Positions 27,432-35,638 of a stretch of 64,000 nucleotides of DNA are shown here, piece by piece. Origin of the DNA: Desulfosporosinus shakirovi (GTDB lineage Bacteria; Bacillota; Desulfitobacteriia; Desulfitobacteriales; Desulfitobacteriaceae); assembly GCF_020595055.1 (NCBI RefSeq), contig NZ_JAJDOO010000001.1, forward strand, positions 186,001 through 250,000, written 5' to 3'. The position numbers and the translations under genes were made by a program. The first letter of the stretch is position 1; every line of letters begins with the position of its first letter. The notes beneath the pieces are model-generated. The model saw only the letters and a list, made by a program, of their open reading frames with translations, was not told where the DNA came from and ran no database searches.

Positions 27432-28436
27432 TCAGTAATATGCCTTTAATCGTTGAGCAAAAGGATCTAACACATCTTCAGGGAACAAGTTATATTTATA
27501 CATCAAACACTCACTACAGACGGGGCCTGCATTTTGGGTACCCTCAAGCATATTTCGGCGAAAGTCTGCTAACTGCTGACTATTCCATATCTCTTCAATC
27601 GATTGATTGGATATATTGCCGAATACACCAGGATATTTCATAGAACAACAGGGAACAATTGCTCCGTCCGGATTTATCTGTAGCATATAAAATGGCTGAG
27701 GGCAAATAGCAACATCCAGAACGGGATTGCCATTTTGGGTAAAATCCAAAGATTTGCCTCCCGCAATATTTCTATAATCAATGTCCTGTACTGCCGGCGC
27801 TAAATGCTCAACGGCGATTATATCGCATAATTCTCCAAACATATCATAAAATCTCTTGGTTTCAGCTTCATCATCAAGTGCGCAATCAATAATTTTAATG
27901 TAAACGGTTGTCTTTTCTTTATGCTTATAAAAAAAACGTAAATTCTGCAAGAATTTATTCAGATCAATATTTGCTTTCGAAATACCATTATACTTTTCGG
28001 CAGTTACACCTTGGATGGAAATCCTCAATCGATCCAGCCCTGACTCAATAAGCGACCATGATAATTTTTCATTGAGGAGAACTCCATTTGTGACAATGTC
28101 GACACTCTCGGCAATTTTTTGTAACTTAGCATACCTCACCATTTCGGAAATATTCTTATGTAAAAGAGGTTCTCCGATTCCGGCAAATCTAAGCATTTTA
28201 AGTTTATTGGGTAATGGGATCATATCATCGATACACTTCTTATATAAATCAATTTCCATAAATGTTACATCTGATATATACCCGTGTTGCATGCGGGGAA
28301 GGGCATGTAAACAATATTCGCATCGAAAATTACAGCCATAAACAGGAAATATCTGCACCAAAAAGGGAGTGGAAAGAGGTAGCTCCTCACCTAAGACAGC
28401 GCGTGTAATACCTGTAAGAGTATTAACGTGTTGCAA
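27432..28436 (-). CDS. Radical SAM/SPASM protein (paralogue 1)
   Basis: 334 residues. The radical SAM cluster motif is C35-x3-C39-x2-C42 (GCNFRCEYCLH) with a GIGEPLL glycine motif near residue 107. A C-terminal SPASM/twitch-type half carries CPQPFYMLQINPDG, a PCC pair and CSEC, expected to bind one or more extra iron-sulfur clusters. The N-terminus has ELPLSTPF just ahead of the core and the C-terminus ends EDVLDPFAQRLKAY, both shared with the three adjacent paralogues. TTG start with GGGGAG eight bases upstream. Substrate unknown; context suggests a sugar, glycan or flagellin modification. Confidence 0.9.
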   Translation of the reverse strand: MQHVNTLTGITRAVLGEELPLSTPFLVQIFPVYGCNFRCEYCLHALPRMQHGYISDVTFMEIDLYKKCIDDMIPLPNKLKMLRFAGIGEPLLHKNISEMVRYAKLQKIAESVDIVTNGVLLNEKLSWSLIESGLDRLRISIQGVTAEKYNGISKANIDLNKFLQNLRFFYKHKEKTTVYIKIIDCALDDEAETKRFYDMFGELCDIIAVEHLAPAVQDIDYRNIAGGKSLDFTQNGNPVLDVAICPQPFYMLQINPDGAIVPCCSMKYPGVFGNISNQSIEEIWNSQQLADFRRNMLEGTQNAGPVCSECLMYKYNLFPEDVLDPFAQRLKAYY

Positions 28437-28546
28437 TCAATTCACTCCCCTTCATTATCTTACTGGATCTTACTGTGTATCAAATCTAGAATACATATAA
28501 CACATTTCACGTTTTTCTACTTTCACAACTATATTAAATTCTTACT

Positions 28547-29557
28547 TCAGTCAAATAGCTTAATAAGTCTCCCAGCATCATCATCCAAAACTTCCTCTGA
28601 ATACATGGTATATTTATAGTACTGACATTTTTCACAAATAGAATTATTAGCTTTCTTCTTCAAAAGATGCATTCTTCTAAATGAATTATACTTTTCATTA
28701 TTCCAAATTGCTCGAACGGATTCTTGTTTGCAGTCTCCCACATATATTGGAAAATCAACATTACAACAGGGAATGCATTTTCCATCTGGATTTATTTGCA
28801 TCCAGTAAAACGGTTGCGGACAAATATCGGAATATACAAGATTATTACCCAACATATTTTTATTAAAGTCTTTAGAGTGATTGGTATTACTATAACTTGC
28901 CTCATTAAGTGGCACTAGATGCTCCACGGCGATTGTATCGGAAATATTACCAAAAATATTTAAAAACGTTGACTCTTCGGCTTCATCTAACATACAATCA
29001 ATAATCTTAACATGTAAGAGGGTATTCTTCTTTTGTTGGTAAAAGTATTGTATGTTTTTAATGAACATTTCAAAATCAATATCTACTCCTGATATTTGTT
29101 TGTATTTTTCCGTATTTATCCCTTGAATAGAAATCCTTAGAATTGATAATCCTGCATTTATTAAATCATTGGAAAGCTGTGGGGTAAGCAACGCACCATT
29201 GGTAACTATATCAACAACGTCAGCTACTTCTTTTTCTACAGCATAAGCTACCATTTTAGAGATATCTTTATGAAGTAATGGTTCTCCATAACCGATAAAA
29301 TGAAGAGCTTTCAGCTTTCGTGGAAAAGTAGCTATATCATCAATACACTTTTTATAAAGTTCAAAATCCATAGAAACCACATCAGAAATATGTCTTCTCA
29401 TTTCATTACTTATTGAATGTAAGCAGTAATTACATTTAAAATTACAAGCATAAATAGGAAAAAACGTTACAGAATACGGAGTGTCTAAAGGTAGTACTTC
29501 TGCCAAAACAGTTCTACTTCCATTTACTGAGTGGCCGTCAATTCTTGTAGCTTTCAC
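28547..29557 (-). CDS. Radical SAM/SPASM protein (paralogue 2)
   Basis: 336 residues, closest to paralogue 1. Radical SAM motif C38-x3-C42-x2-C45 (ACNFKCNYCLH), the glycine motif as GYGEPLL, and C-terminal cysteines in CPQPFYWMQINPDG, IPCC and CEKC. It ends VLDDDAGRLIKLF. Start appears to be GTG 29557, with AAAGGTG upstream. A 110-base AT-rich spacer separates it from paralogue 1. No substrate can be named; the SPASM domain is used by many enzymes acting on peptides and by some acting on sugars. Confidence 0.9.
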   Translation of the reverse strand: MKATRIDGHSVNGSRTVLAEVLPLDTPYSVTFFPIYACNFKCNYCLHSISNEMRRHISDVVSMDFELYKKCIDDIATFPRKLKALHFIGYGEPLLHKDISKMVAYAVEKEVADVVDIVTNGALLTPQLSNDLINAGLSILRISIQGINTEKYKQISGVDIDFEMFIKNIQYFYQQKKNTLLHVKIIDCMLDEAEESTFLNIFGNISDTIAVEHLVPLNEASYSNTNHSKDFNKNMLGNNLVYSDICPQPFYWMQINPDGKCIPCCNVDFPIYVGDCKQESVRAIWNNEKYNSFRRMHLLKKKANNSICEKCQYYKYTMYSEEVLDDDAGRLIKLFD

Positions 29558-29587
29558 TTAATATTTCACCTTTCCTTATACTTATTT

Positions 29588-30595
29588 TCATCCATCTATT
29601 CTATCAAAGAGATCATCGACATCATCGTCCAAAATATCCTCCGGATGAGCAACATCGTTCGGTGCACAGCAGGAAGCACATCCCGTATTAGTACATCGTT
29701 CTTTCTTTAATTGCATTTTCCAAAACTTTTTTAGTTCTTTTCCGTTCCACAGCCTAATTAGCCTCTCATGGTTTACATTACCAAGAACTATGGGTTTATA
29801 AATAGTATCGCAAGGTTCCACATCCCCATTGGGAAAGATTCCAAGCATATAAAAGGGCAATGGACATACCGCTCTTTTTTGATGCTTTCTTCCGTAACGA
29901 TCATAGTCAACCTTCATATTTAGGGTAATTTCGACACCTTCATAAGCAGGAAGCATTTTTTCAATATACATTCGATCCGAACAATCATGAAATAATTGGT
30001 AAAATTTCTCTTCCTCGCTTCCTTCAAGAGAAACATCCATTATTTTTACAAAAAAGTTCGTATTACTTTTATGCCGGTAAAAGTATTTAATATTCTCCAT
30101 AAATTTTTCAAAATCTATATTACTTCCACAGATTTCTTTATATTTTTCTGACGACAAGCCTTGCATAGATATTCGCAGCGTATCAAGTCCCGCTTCAATT
30201 AATCCGTCTGACATTTCAGGTGTCAATAAAGATGCATTGGTGATTATCTCAATTCTCTCAGCAATATTTGCTTCTTTGGCAAGTTTGACCATTAGTGGTA
30301 CATTCTTATTTAACAGAGGTTCTCCCTGACCTGTTAAGGAAAGCATTTTTAATTTATTTGGAAATTCCTTAAGTTGTTCTAATATTTTCGTATAGGTTTC
30401 CATTGACATATTTTCCGGTACAAAGTCATATTTTTCTTTCATTTTAGGATAACCCAAGGAATATCCACAATAAATGCATTTAAAATTACAATGGGTTGAA
30501 GGAAAAACGAATACGCTAAAAGGAGTAGAAAGTGGAATAACATCCGCTAATTTTACTCTATCTATCCCATAGATCGGCTTAATCTCAGATGTCAA
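29588..30595 (-). CDS. Radical SAM/SPASM protein (paralogue 3)
   Basis: 335 residues. Radical SAM motif C36-x3-C40-x2-C43 (HCNFKCIYCGYS), glycine motif GQGEPLL, C-terminal CPLPFYMLGIFPNG then EPCD and a terminal CASCC. The PCC pair of paralogues 1 and 2 is PCD here, so the auxiliary-cluster ligands differ. N-terminus MTSEIKPIYGIDRVKLADVI is nearly shared with paralogue 4, so 3 and 4 form a second subgroup. TTG start with AAGGAGTG eight bases upstream. Confidence 0.9.
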   Translation of the reverse strand: MTSEIKPIYGIDRVKLADVIPLSTPFSVFVFPSTHCNFKCIYCGYSLGYPKMKEKYDFVPENMSMETYTKILEQLKEFPNKLKMLSLTGQGEPLLNKNVPLMVKLAKEANIAERIEIITNASLLTPEMSDGLIEAGLDTLRISMQGLSSEKYKEICGSNIDFEKFMENIKYFYRHKSNTNFFVKIMDVSLEGSEEEKFYQLFHDCSDRMYIEKMLPAYEGVEITLNMKVDYDRYGRKHQKRAVCPLPFYMLGIFPNGDVEPCDTIYKPIVLGNVNHERLIRLWNGKELKKFWKMQLKKERCTNTGCASCCAPNDVAHPEDILDDDVDDLFDRIDG

Positions 30596-30610
30596 TTGTT
30601 ATTCACTCCT

Positions 30611-31645
30611 TCAAAATTTATCATCGAACAACTGCAACAACCTATTAGCCTCAGCATCAAGGTTCTCAAGCGGATTGTTTATAGCGTTGAAACAAGTACA
30701 GTTATTACACTCCGGTATGCTATCTTTTTCAAGCTGAAGCATGGTCCTTAATAGTCTCGTACGCTTGGGTCCATTCCAAATTTCTAACAAAGTGCTGTCT
30801 TTGATATTCCCCATCGATAGTCCCTTTCCCAGTCCCGGTACCGGACAAGGGAAAGTATCATAGTCACACCCGATTTGCAAAAAATAAAACGATTGCGCAC
30901 AAACCTTTCGGTTTAGATTTAATTCTTCGTTATAGAAATTTTTTGTTTCATCGACAACTGGTTTTAAGCCATCCATTTGCTGCTGCATGACAATTAGATG
31001 TTCAACATAAATCCGATCTGCAATACTTCCAAATATCTCGTAAAACCTATTCTCATCTTCTTTAGTTCTTAAAGTAGCGTCGATAGCTTTAATATAAATT
31101 TGCGTGTTCTTGCGATGATGAAATAAATAAGTTAAGTTATCCGTAAACTTCTCAAAATTGATTCTCATTCCACAGGTCTCTTCATATTGTTCAGCACTTA
31201 ACCCTTGAATAGAAATATTGATATTCGTAAGACCAGCCTTAATAAGCTTATCAGACAATTCCGGGGTTAGTAACAGTCCATTGGTAATCACTTCCACGCG
31301 ATCAGCTATATGAGCGTCTATAGCAATTCTTATCATTTCCGGTAATCTTGGATTCATCAACGGCTCACCTAACCCGGAAAAAACAATTCGTTTAATACCT
31401 TTGGGAAATTCGGATAGTTGCTCGATAATTCGTTCGTACATATCAAACTCCATATGCTTGATATCATAACCTAAGCTTTCAAACTCCCCGTCAGGAATAT
31501 TCCTAGTAGAATGAATACAATAGAAACATTTTAAATTACAATGTCTAGTTTGCTCTATATAGACTGTAAAAGGTTGGGGTAGAGGAATAATGTCCGCTAG
31601 CTTTTTTCGGTTTGTATCATAATTAGGTTTTATTTCTGCGTTCAT
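30611..31645 (-). CDS. Radical SAM/SPASM protein (paralogue 4)
   Basis: 344 residues. Radical SAM motif C36-x3-C40-x2-C43 (HCNLKCFYCIHS), glycine motif GLGEPLM, C-terminal CAQSFYFLQIGCDYD, FPCP and CNNCTC. Ligand spacing in the C-terminal half again differs from paralogues 1 and 2. The ATG at 31645 has GGAG five bases upstream and lies inside the end of the glycosyltransferase gene (23-base overlap), tying the radical SAM genes to glycosyl transfer. Confidence 0.9.
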   Translation of the reverse strand: MNAEIKPNYDTNRKKLADIIPLPQPFTVYIEQTRHCNLKCFYCIHSTRNIPDGEFESLGYDIKHMEFDMYERIIEQLSEFPKGIKRIVFSGLGEPLMNPRLPEMIRIAIDAHIADRVEVITNGLLLTPELSDKLIKAGLTNINISIQGLSAEQYEETCGMRINFEKFTDNLTYLFHHRKNTQIYIKAIDATLRTKEDENRFYEIFGSIADRIYVEHLIVMQQQMDGLKPVVDETKNFYNEELNLNRKVCAQSFYFLQIGCDYDTFPCPVPGLGKGLSMGNIKDSTLLEIWNGPKRTRLLRTMLQLEKDSIPECNNCTCFNAINNPLENLDAEANRLLQLFDDKF

Positions 31646-32882
31646 TAATCTCCACGACCTTTCTTAACTCTTTATCTTCAGGGAAATATCGCAAATAGTG
31701 TTTTGCTGAACCTTTAGTCTCACTAAAAGCAGTTCCCTGGATATTTGCTTCATCTCCAACGTAGCAAGACGAAAACCAGTCATAAGGAGTTTCTCCAAAA
31801 ACTGAATTGAGATAATGGATTTTCTTATTTTTAAGCAAAACCTTTTTATACACCTTATTCATCTTTTCAACAGTAGCCTTAATGTGATATTCATTGAGAA
31901 TATATTCAGAAGCATTCCTGCCAAGCCTCTCGCGCTCAACTGGATTTTGATATAGCCATTGCAAAGCATGACCATATTCAGATATATTATCCACGACAAG
32001 TCCTGTTTGCATATTTTGAATTAAATGCTTTTCTGTACATTGGTTAAGTACGACTGGTACTACTCCAGCGGCCATAGCCTCCAGCAAAGCATTTTCGGCT
32101 GTACCATAATGATTGGGATTAAGCGGATAACCAAATACATCAAACGTTGCCAGATTATCCATAACGTCAAAGGAATATCCTGTGAATATAACTTTATCCC
32201 TAATCTTTTCAGAATGTTGAACATCATTGATCAGTTGACCGCCGTACTTTGTATCTCCTACAACACTGAATCGGATATTAGGTATACCACAGGCACTTTC
32301 GCAATACTTTACATATTCAGGATGAGTTTTGCTATAGCCTAAAAAGCCAATATACCCTACTTGAAACCCTGGATGATCCCTCTTTTCTATAGACTTATCA
32401 AAATCTATCCCCGAGCTAATGACAACATCGGCTTTTTCTATAATCTGTGTGCGTTCCACACAAGACCATAAGGGATTTTCTAAAGAAAAAGGTGTTGTAA
32501 AAACAAATGCATCTGAATGCAAAATAAAGTTATACGGGATGTGGGGATATGAACAACCTGCAATGTGACTCCAGACCAAAAGTCTGCAAGATATTCTCCC
32601 TAAATAGTTCATCATAAACTGAGAGGTTAATGGATGATGCCACCAATCGACTTGAACAATATCCGCTTGTTCTAAAATAGTTCCTATGTCACATTCCCTA
32701 GCACTATGTATTGTTACATTGTGTTTTTTACATAACTTCTCAAATTGAACAGTCTGTGTCGGCTCCAATGTTATAATAGAATGTTCAAATTCCTGTCGTT
32801 CTTTAGAATAAATGGAAATACTGGATAATATCCTGCCAACTCCACCGCCTAAATGTGCTGTAATGTGGACAATTTTGTTCAT
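31623..32882 (-). CDS. Glycosyltransferase, GT4-like
   Basis: 419 residues, GT-B fold. N-terminal ITAHLGGGVGRILSSI resembles the glycine loop of GT4 enzymes, and the C-terminal half has VIFTGYSFDVMDNLATFDVF and the E-x7-E-type motif ENALLEAMAAGVVPVVL. No membrane segment. A C-terminal extension of about 60 residues after the fold (from VFGETPYDWFSSCYVGDEAN) is not recognised. Donor and acceptor unknown; flagellin or surface glycan is inferred from the neighbours. Confidence 0.85.
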   Translation of the reverse strand: MNKIVHITAHLGGGVGRILSSISIYSKERQEFEHSIITLEPTQTVQFEKLCKKHNVTIHSARECDIGTILEQADIVQVDWWHHPLTSQFMMNYLGRISCRLLVWSHIAGCSYPHIPYNFILHSDAFVFTTPFSLENPLWSCVERTQIIEKADVVISSGIDFDKSIEKRDHPGFQVGYIGFLGYSKTHPEYVKYCESACGIPNIRFSVVGDTKYGGQLINDVQHSEKIRDKVIFTGYSFDVMDNLATFDVFGYPLNPNHYGTAENALLEAMAAGVVPVVLNQCTEKHLIQNMQTGLVVDNISEYGHALQWLYQNPVERERLGRNASEYILNEYHIKATVEKMNKVYKKVLLKNKKIHYLNSVFGETPYDWFSSCYVGDEANIQGTAFSETKGSAKHYLRYFPEDKELRKVVEINERRNKT

Positions 32883-32901
32883 ACCTTAATCTCCCTAGCC
32901 A

Positions 32902-34068
32902 TTATTCAGGAAAAGCGTAAAGAACCGTTTCAAATCCCATAACATTATAATTTCTCAAATAAAATTTGTATCCCTCGTAACAACTTTTAATAAACAAAGG
33001 GACTTCCCATATATCAGAAAGGCGATGATAGACACAAATCGCAAGCTGAGGACGATATTTGATAATTGTCTGCTTAGCTCCTTTTAAAGCCTCTATTTCT
33101 GCTCCTTCAATATCCATTTTAATAAAAGTTGGCTTAAATCCTTGCAACACCTCATCAATGGCCACGCATTGGATAATATCATTTCCTTGATCATCGATCT
33201 TTGCCGATGAGGGTGCATCACCCGACACGGAAAATTTAAATTTCCTCATTTCAGAATGTACACCACACGGAAATAATACCACCGAATCAAACTTATCCTG
33301 ATTTTGTTGAATATACCTAGAAATCTTTTGACAAAGTTCATTTTGGGGCTCAAATACGGCGATGTTATTCATTTCAACCCCATTAGATACAAAGTTACGC
33401 AGGGTATCGCCATCATACCCTCCGCAGTCGATAAAATTCCCGTAATTTTTCGATAGAGGAATATCATGAGCCAAATACTGCAACGAAATCTCTTCGGGAT
33501 CTTTAAAGCGAGTAAAATCCATGGTGAGATGGGCTTGTAGAAAATCAAGAAAGAATTCTTGATCTTGCTCTGTTTCCAAGAGTGAAAATGCCTCTATTAT
33601 TTTAGCTCGATCTTTACCCAGAATATCATTTTTATCGTACGATCCATCTAATAAGTTATTGTAAAAAAATCCATCGTCAATACTGCTCAAATTAACCTCA
33701 TGCAAAGCAAAAACATGTTTGAAGCCAAGCTCAAAAAGTTTCCCCTTAATTTCAGAGCTCTGATTCAGTGAGAATAATGCTGATAAAATAACATAACCAG
33801 TTTCTTTCATATCTGCAAACTCTCGGTAGTCAGGATGATAGATCGGCACTTCGTATTTGGAGGAATCCAGATTGCTGTTGCGATCAATAAAACATATAAC
33901 TTGAATCTCATTATCCTTAAAAATTTTATAAAGTTTCTTGCCGATATTACCTGCCCCATAAAGCATTATTTCTTTATCTTTTAAACATCCTATCTTGTCA
34001 TTTGTTACTTCGAATGTTCCATTTTGGAATTTTTCCAATATTTCCTCCAAAACTACAACTGAAGTCAT
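32902..34068 (-). CDS. FkbM-family methyltransferase with N-terminal Rossmann-like domain
   Basis: About 388 residues. The first 120 or so form a nucleotide-binding-like domain (IMLYGAGNIGKKLYKIFKDN, VICFIDRNSN) of the type seen in sugar acyl- and aminotransferase proteins. The C-terminal FkbM domain has the SAM-binding FIDCGGYDGDTL, AVFEPQNELC and TFIKMDIEGAEIEALKGA. FkbM enzymes O-methylate sugars or polyketides, so it may methylate the glycan. ATG 34068 follows AAAGGAA; the frame open to 34089 is less likely. Confidence 0.85.
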   Translation of the reverse strand: MTSVVVLEEILEKFQNGTFEVTNDKIGCLKDKEIMLYGAGNIGKKLYKIFKDNEIQVICFIDRNSNLDSSKYEVPIYHPDYREFADMKETGYVILSALFSLNQSSEIKGKLFELGFKHVFALHEVNLSSIDDGFFYNNLLDGSYDKNDILGKDRAKIIEAFSLLETEQDQEFFLDFLQAHLTMDFTRFKDPEEISLQYLAHDIPLSKNYGNFIDCGGYDGDTLRNFVSNGVEMNNIAVFEPQNELCQKISRYIQQNQDKFDSVVLFPCGVHSEMRKFKFSVSGDAPSSAKIDDQGNDIIQCVAIDEVLQGFKPTFIKMDIEGAEIEALKGAKQTIIKYRPQLAICVYHRLSDIWEVPLFIKSCYEGYKFYLRNYNVMGFETVLYAFPE

Positions 34069-34098
34069 ATTTATTTCCTTTCTGCTCAAAAGCTACAA

Positions 34099-35610
34099 TT
34101 AATTTTTAACAATGTTAATAATATATTCTTTAGCGGTTGCTTTATGATAAGCATTTTTATCTGAAAAGTTAATATTTTTTAGCAGATCTCTAATTTCATT
34201 ATTAAAGGTATGTTGCTCAATGATAATATCTTTGATCATATAACCGTGTGTATCCAATTGACGATTAAGTTCTTTAATAGAATTATGATGAATATTATAG
34301 TTATCTACCGATATGTTAATTCCTATTATGTTCAGGAGTGTACCGATATCGTAGGAATTTTTAATTTTTATTAGTAATTGCCCGTCATTATCAAGTAATT
34401 GTAACAAATGCTCTAAGAATACATATGGATATGCATATGTATTCAAGTAGTGTCCGACAATAATATAGTCAAATCTTTCATGTCCAAAATACTCCATAAT
34501 ATAATCAACACGGTCTACTTCAACTTTACCATCACAAACAGTTTTCAAATCAAGCCAGTACTTAGCTTTTGTAGAAAAGGCTGATAGCCTAGTGTTAAAA
34601 ACTCCTTGTTGCCGAAGCGTATTCTTAATCTCAAGTAAGGGGGTACCACACAGAACATCAACTCCTAAAATGTTAGGAAAAGATTCCGAAAATTTTTGTT
34701 TCGCTTTAACCAACGACATCATTGTACTTTCAAAATTATTAACATCGTCCCAAGCATCAATTCCGTAATATTTATCTTGAAAGGTAGTCCGCCCTTTTTC
34801 AAGGGATTTTCTAAATACTTCCGGATCTCTTGTGGCTATCCCAGCGTGACGTACAAAAACATCTTTACAAAGTATAGCTTTATAACCAGCCCTACGCACT
34901 CTAAAGGTCACATCATCGTCTCCAAAATCATGAAAAAACCCATAATCCGTCATTCCAATCATATCCATACAAACTCTGTTATAAAGTGTCATTGACGGTG
35001 TCAAACGAAGCCGTTCGTGCCATTTTCGCGGATCTGACACATTAAATTCTGCCGCTTTATTTTGCATATCATCAAAATCTGCAAAATTTAAATCGACACT
35101 TTGGAGATTACTAACGTTATCTGATACAGGAACTACCATCCCGATCCGATCATCTGATAAAGCACACTTAAGCAAATTTTCCAACCAATTTTGAGTGACA
35201 AATATATCATTGCTTATACCTACAATAAACCTTCCTTTGGCCACCTTAATACCGGCATTCGCACCAAAAAAGACCCCTAAGTTGTTAGTTATTTTTATAA
35301 CTTTTTTCTTTGGATGCTCTATAGATTCAAAAAATTCAAAAGTTCCATCAGAAGAGCCATTATCAACCAATATTAGTTCATAGTTAGTTTTCTTTGTATA
35401 TTTTAAAATACATTCAACACAAGTTTTAGTATACTTTTCAAGATTGTTATATCCAAGAACTACAAGGCTGACCAAAGGTGTATCATGTTCAACTAAGTTA
35501 GTTATGACGTTATTTCTTGCTAAGTAGATATTATCCCCAGGCTCTGGTATTCTTTTGCTATCGGTATTAATTTCGATTATTTGAGCGGAATCTTTGTGAT
35601 TATTACCCAT
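34099..35610 (-). CDS. GT2 glycosyltransferase fused to a methyltransferase-like domain
   Basis: About 503 residues. Residues 45-280 form a GT-A family 2 domain: SLVVLGYNNLEKYTKTCVEC, the nucleotide-binding LILVDNGSSDGTFEFF, and VGISNDIFVTQNWLENLLKC at the DXD region, here with the relaxed form SND. After about 300 a second domain looks SAM-methyltransferase-like (FDYIIVGHYLNTYAYPYVF then LLDNDGQLLIKI), though its glycine motif is weak. I take ATG 35610, since AGAGGA is too close to the upstream ATG at 35619. Confidence 0.8.
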   Translation of the reverse strand: MGNNHKDSAQIIEINTDSKRIPEPGDNIYLARNNVITNLVEHDTPLVSLVVLGYNNLEKYTKTCVECILKYTKKTNYELILVDNGSSDGTFEFFESIEHPKKKVIKITNNLGVFFGANAGIKVAKGRFIVGISNDIFVTQNWLENLLKCALSDDRIGMVVPVSDNVSNLQSVDLNFADFDDMQNKAAEFNVSDPRKWHERLRLTPSMTLYNRVCMDMIGMTDYGFFHDFGDDDVTFRVRRAGYKAILCKDVFVRHAGIATRDPEVFRKSLEKGRTTFQDKYYGIDAWDDVNNFESTMMSLVKAKQKFSESFPNILGVDVLCGTPLLEIKNTLRQQGVFNTRLSAFSTKAKYWLDLKTVCDGKVEVDRVDYIMEYFGHERFDYIIVGHYLNTYAYPYVFLEHLLQLLDNDGQLLIKIKNSYDIGTLLNIIGINISVDNYNIHHNSIKELNRQLDTHGYMIKDIIIEQHTFNNEIRDLLKNINFSDKNAYHKATAKEYIINIVKN

Positions 35611-35638
35611 GTTAGTCATTCCTCTTCAAAAAGTTTAT

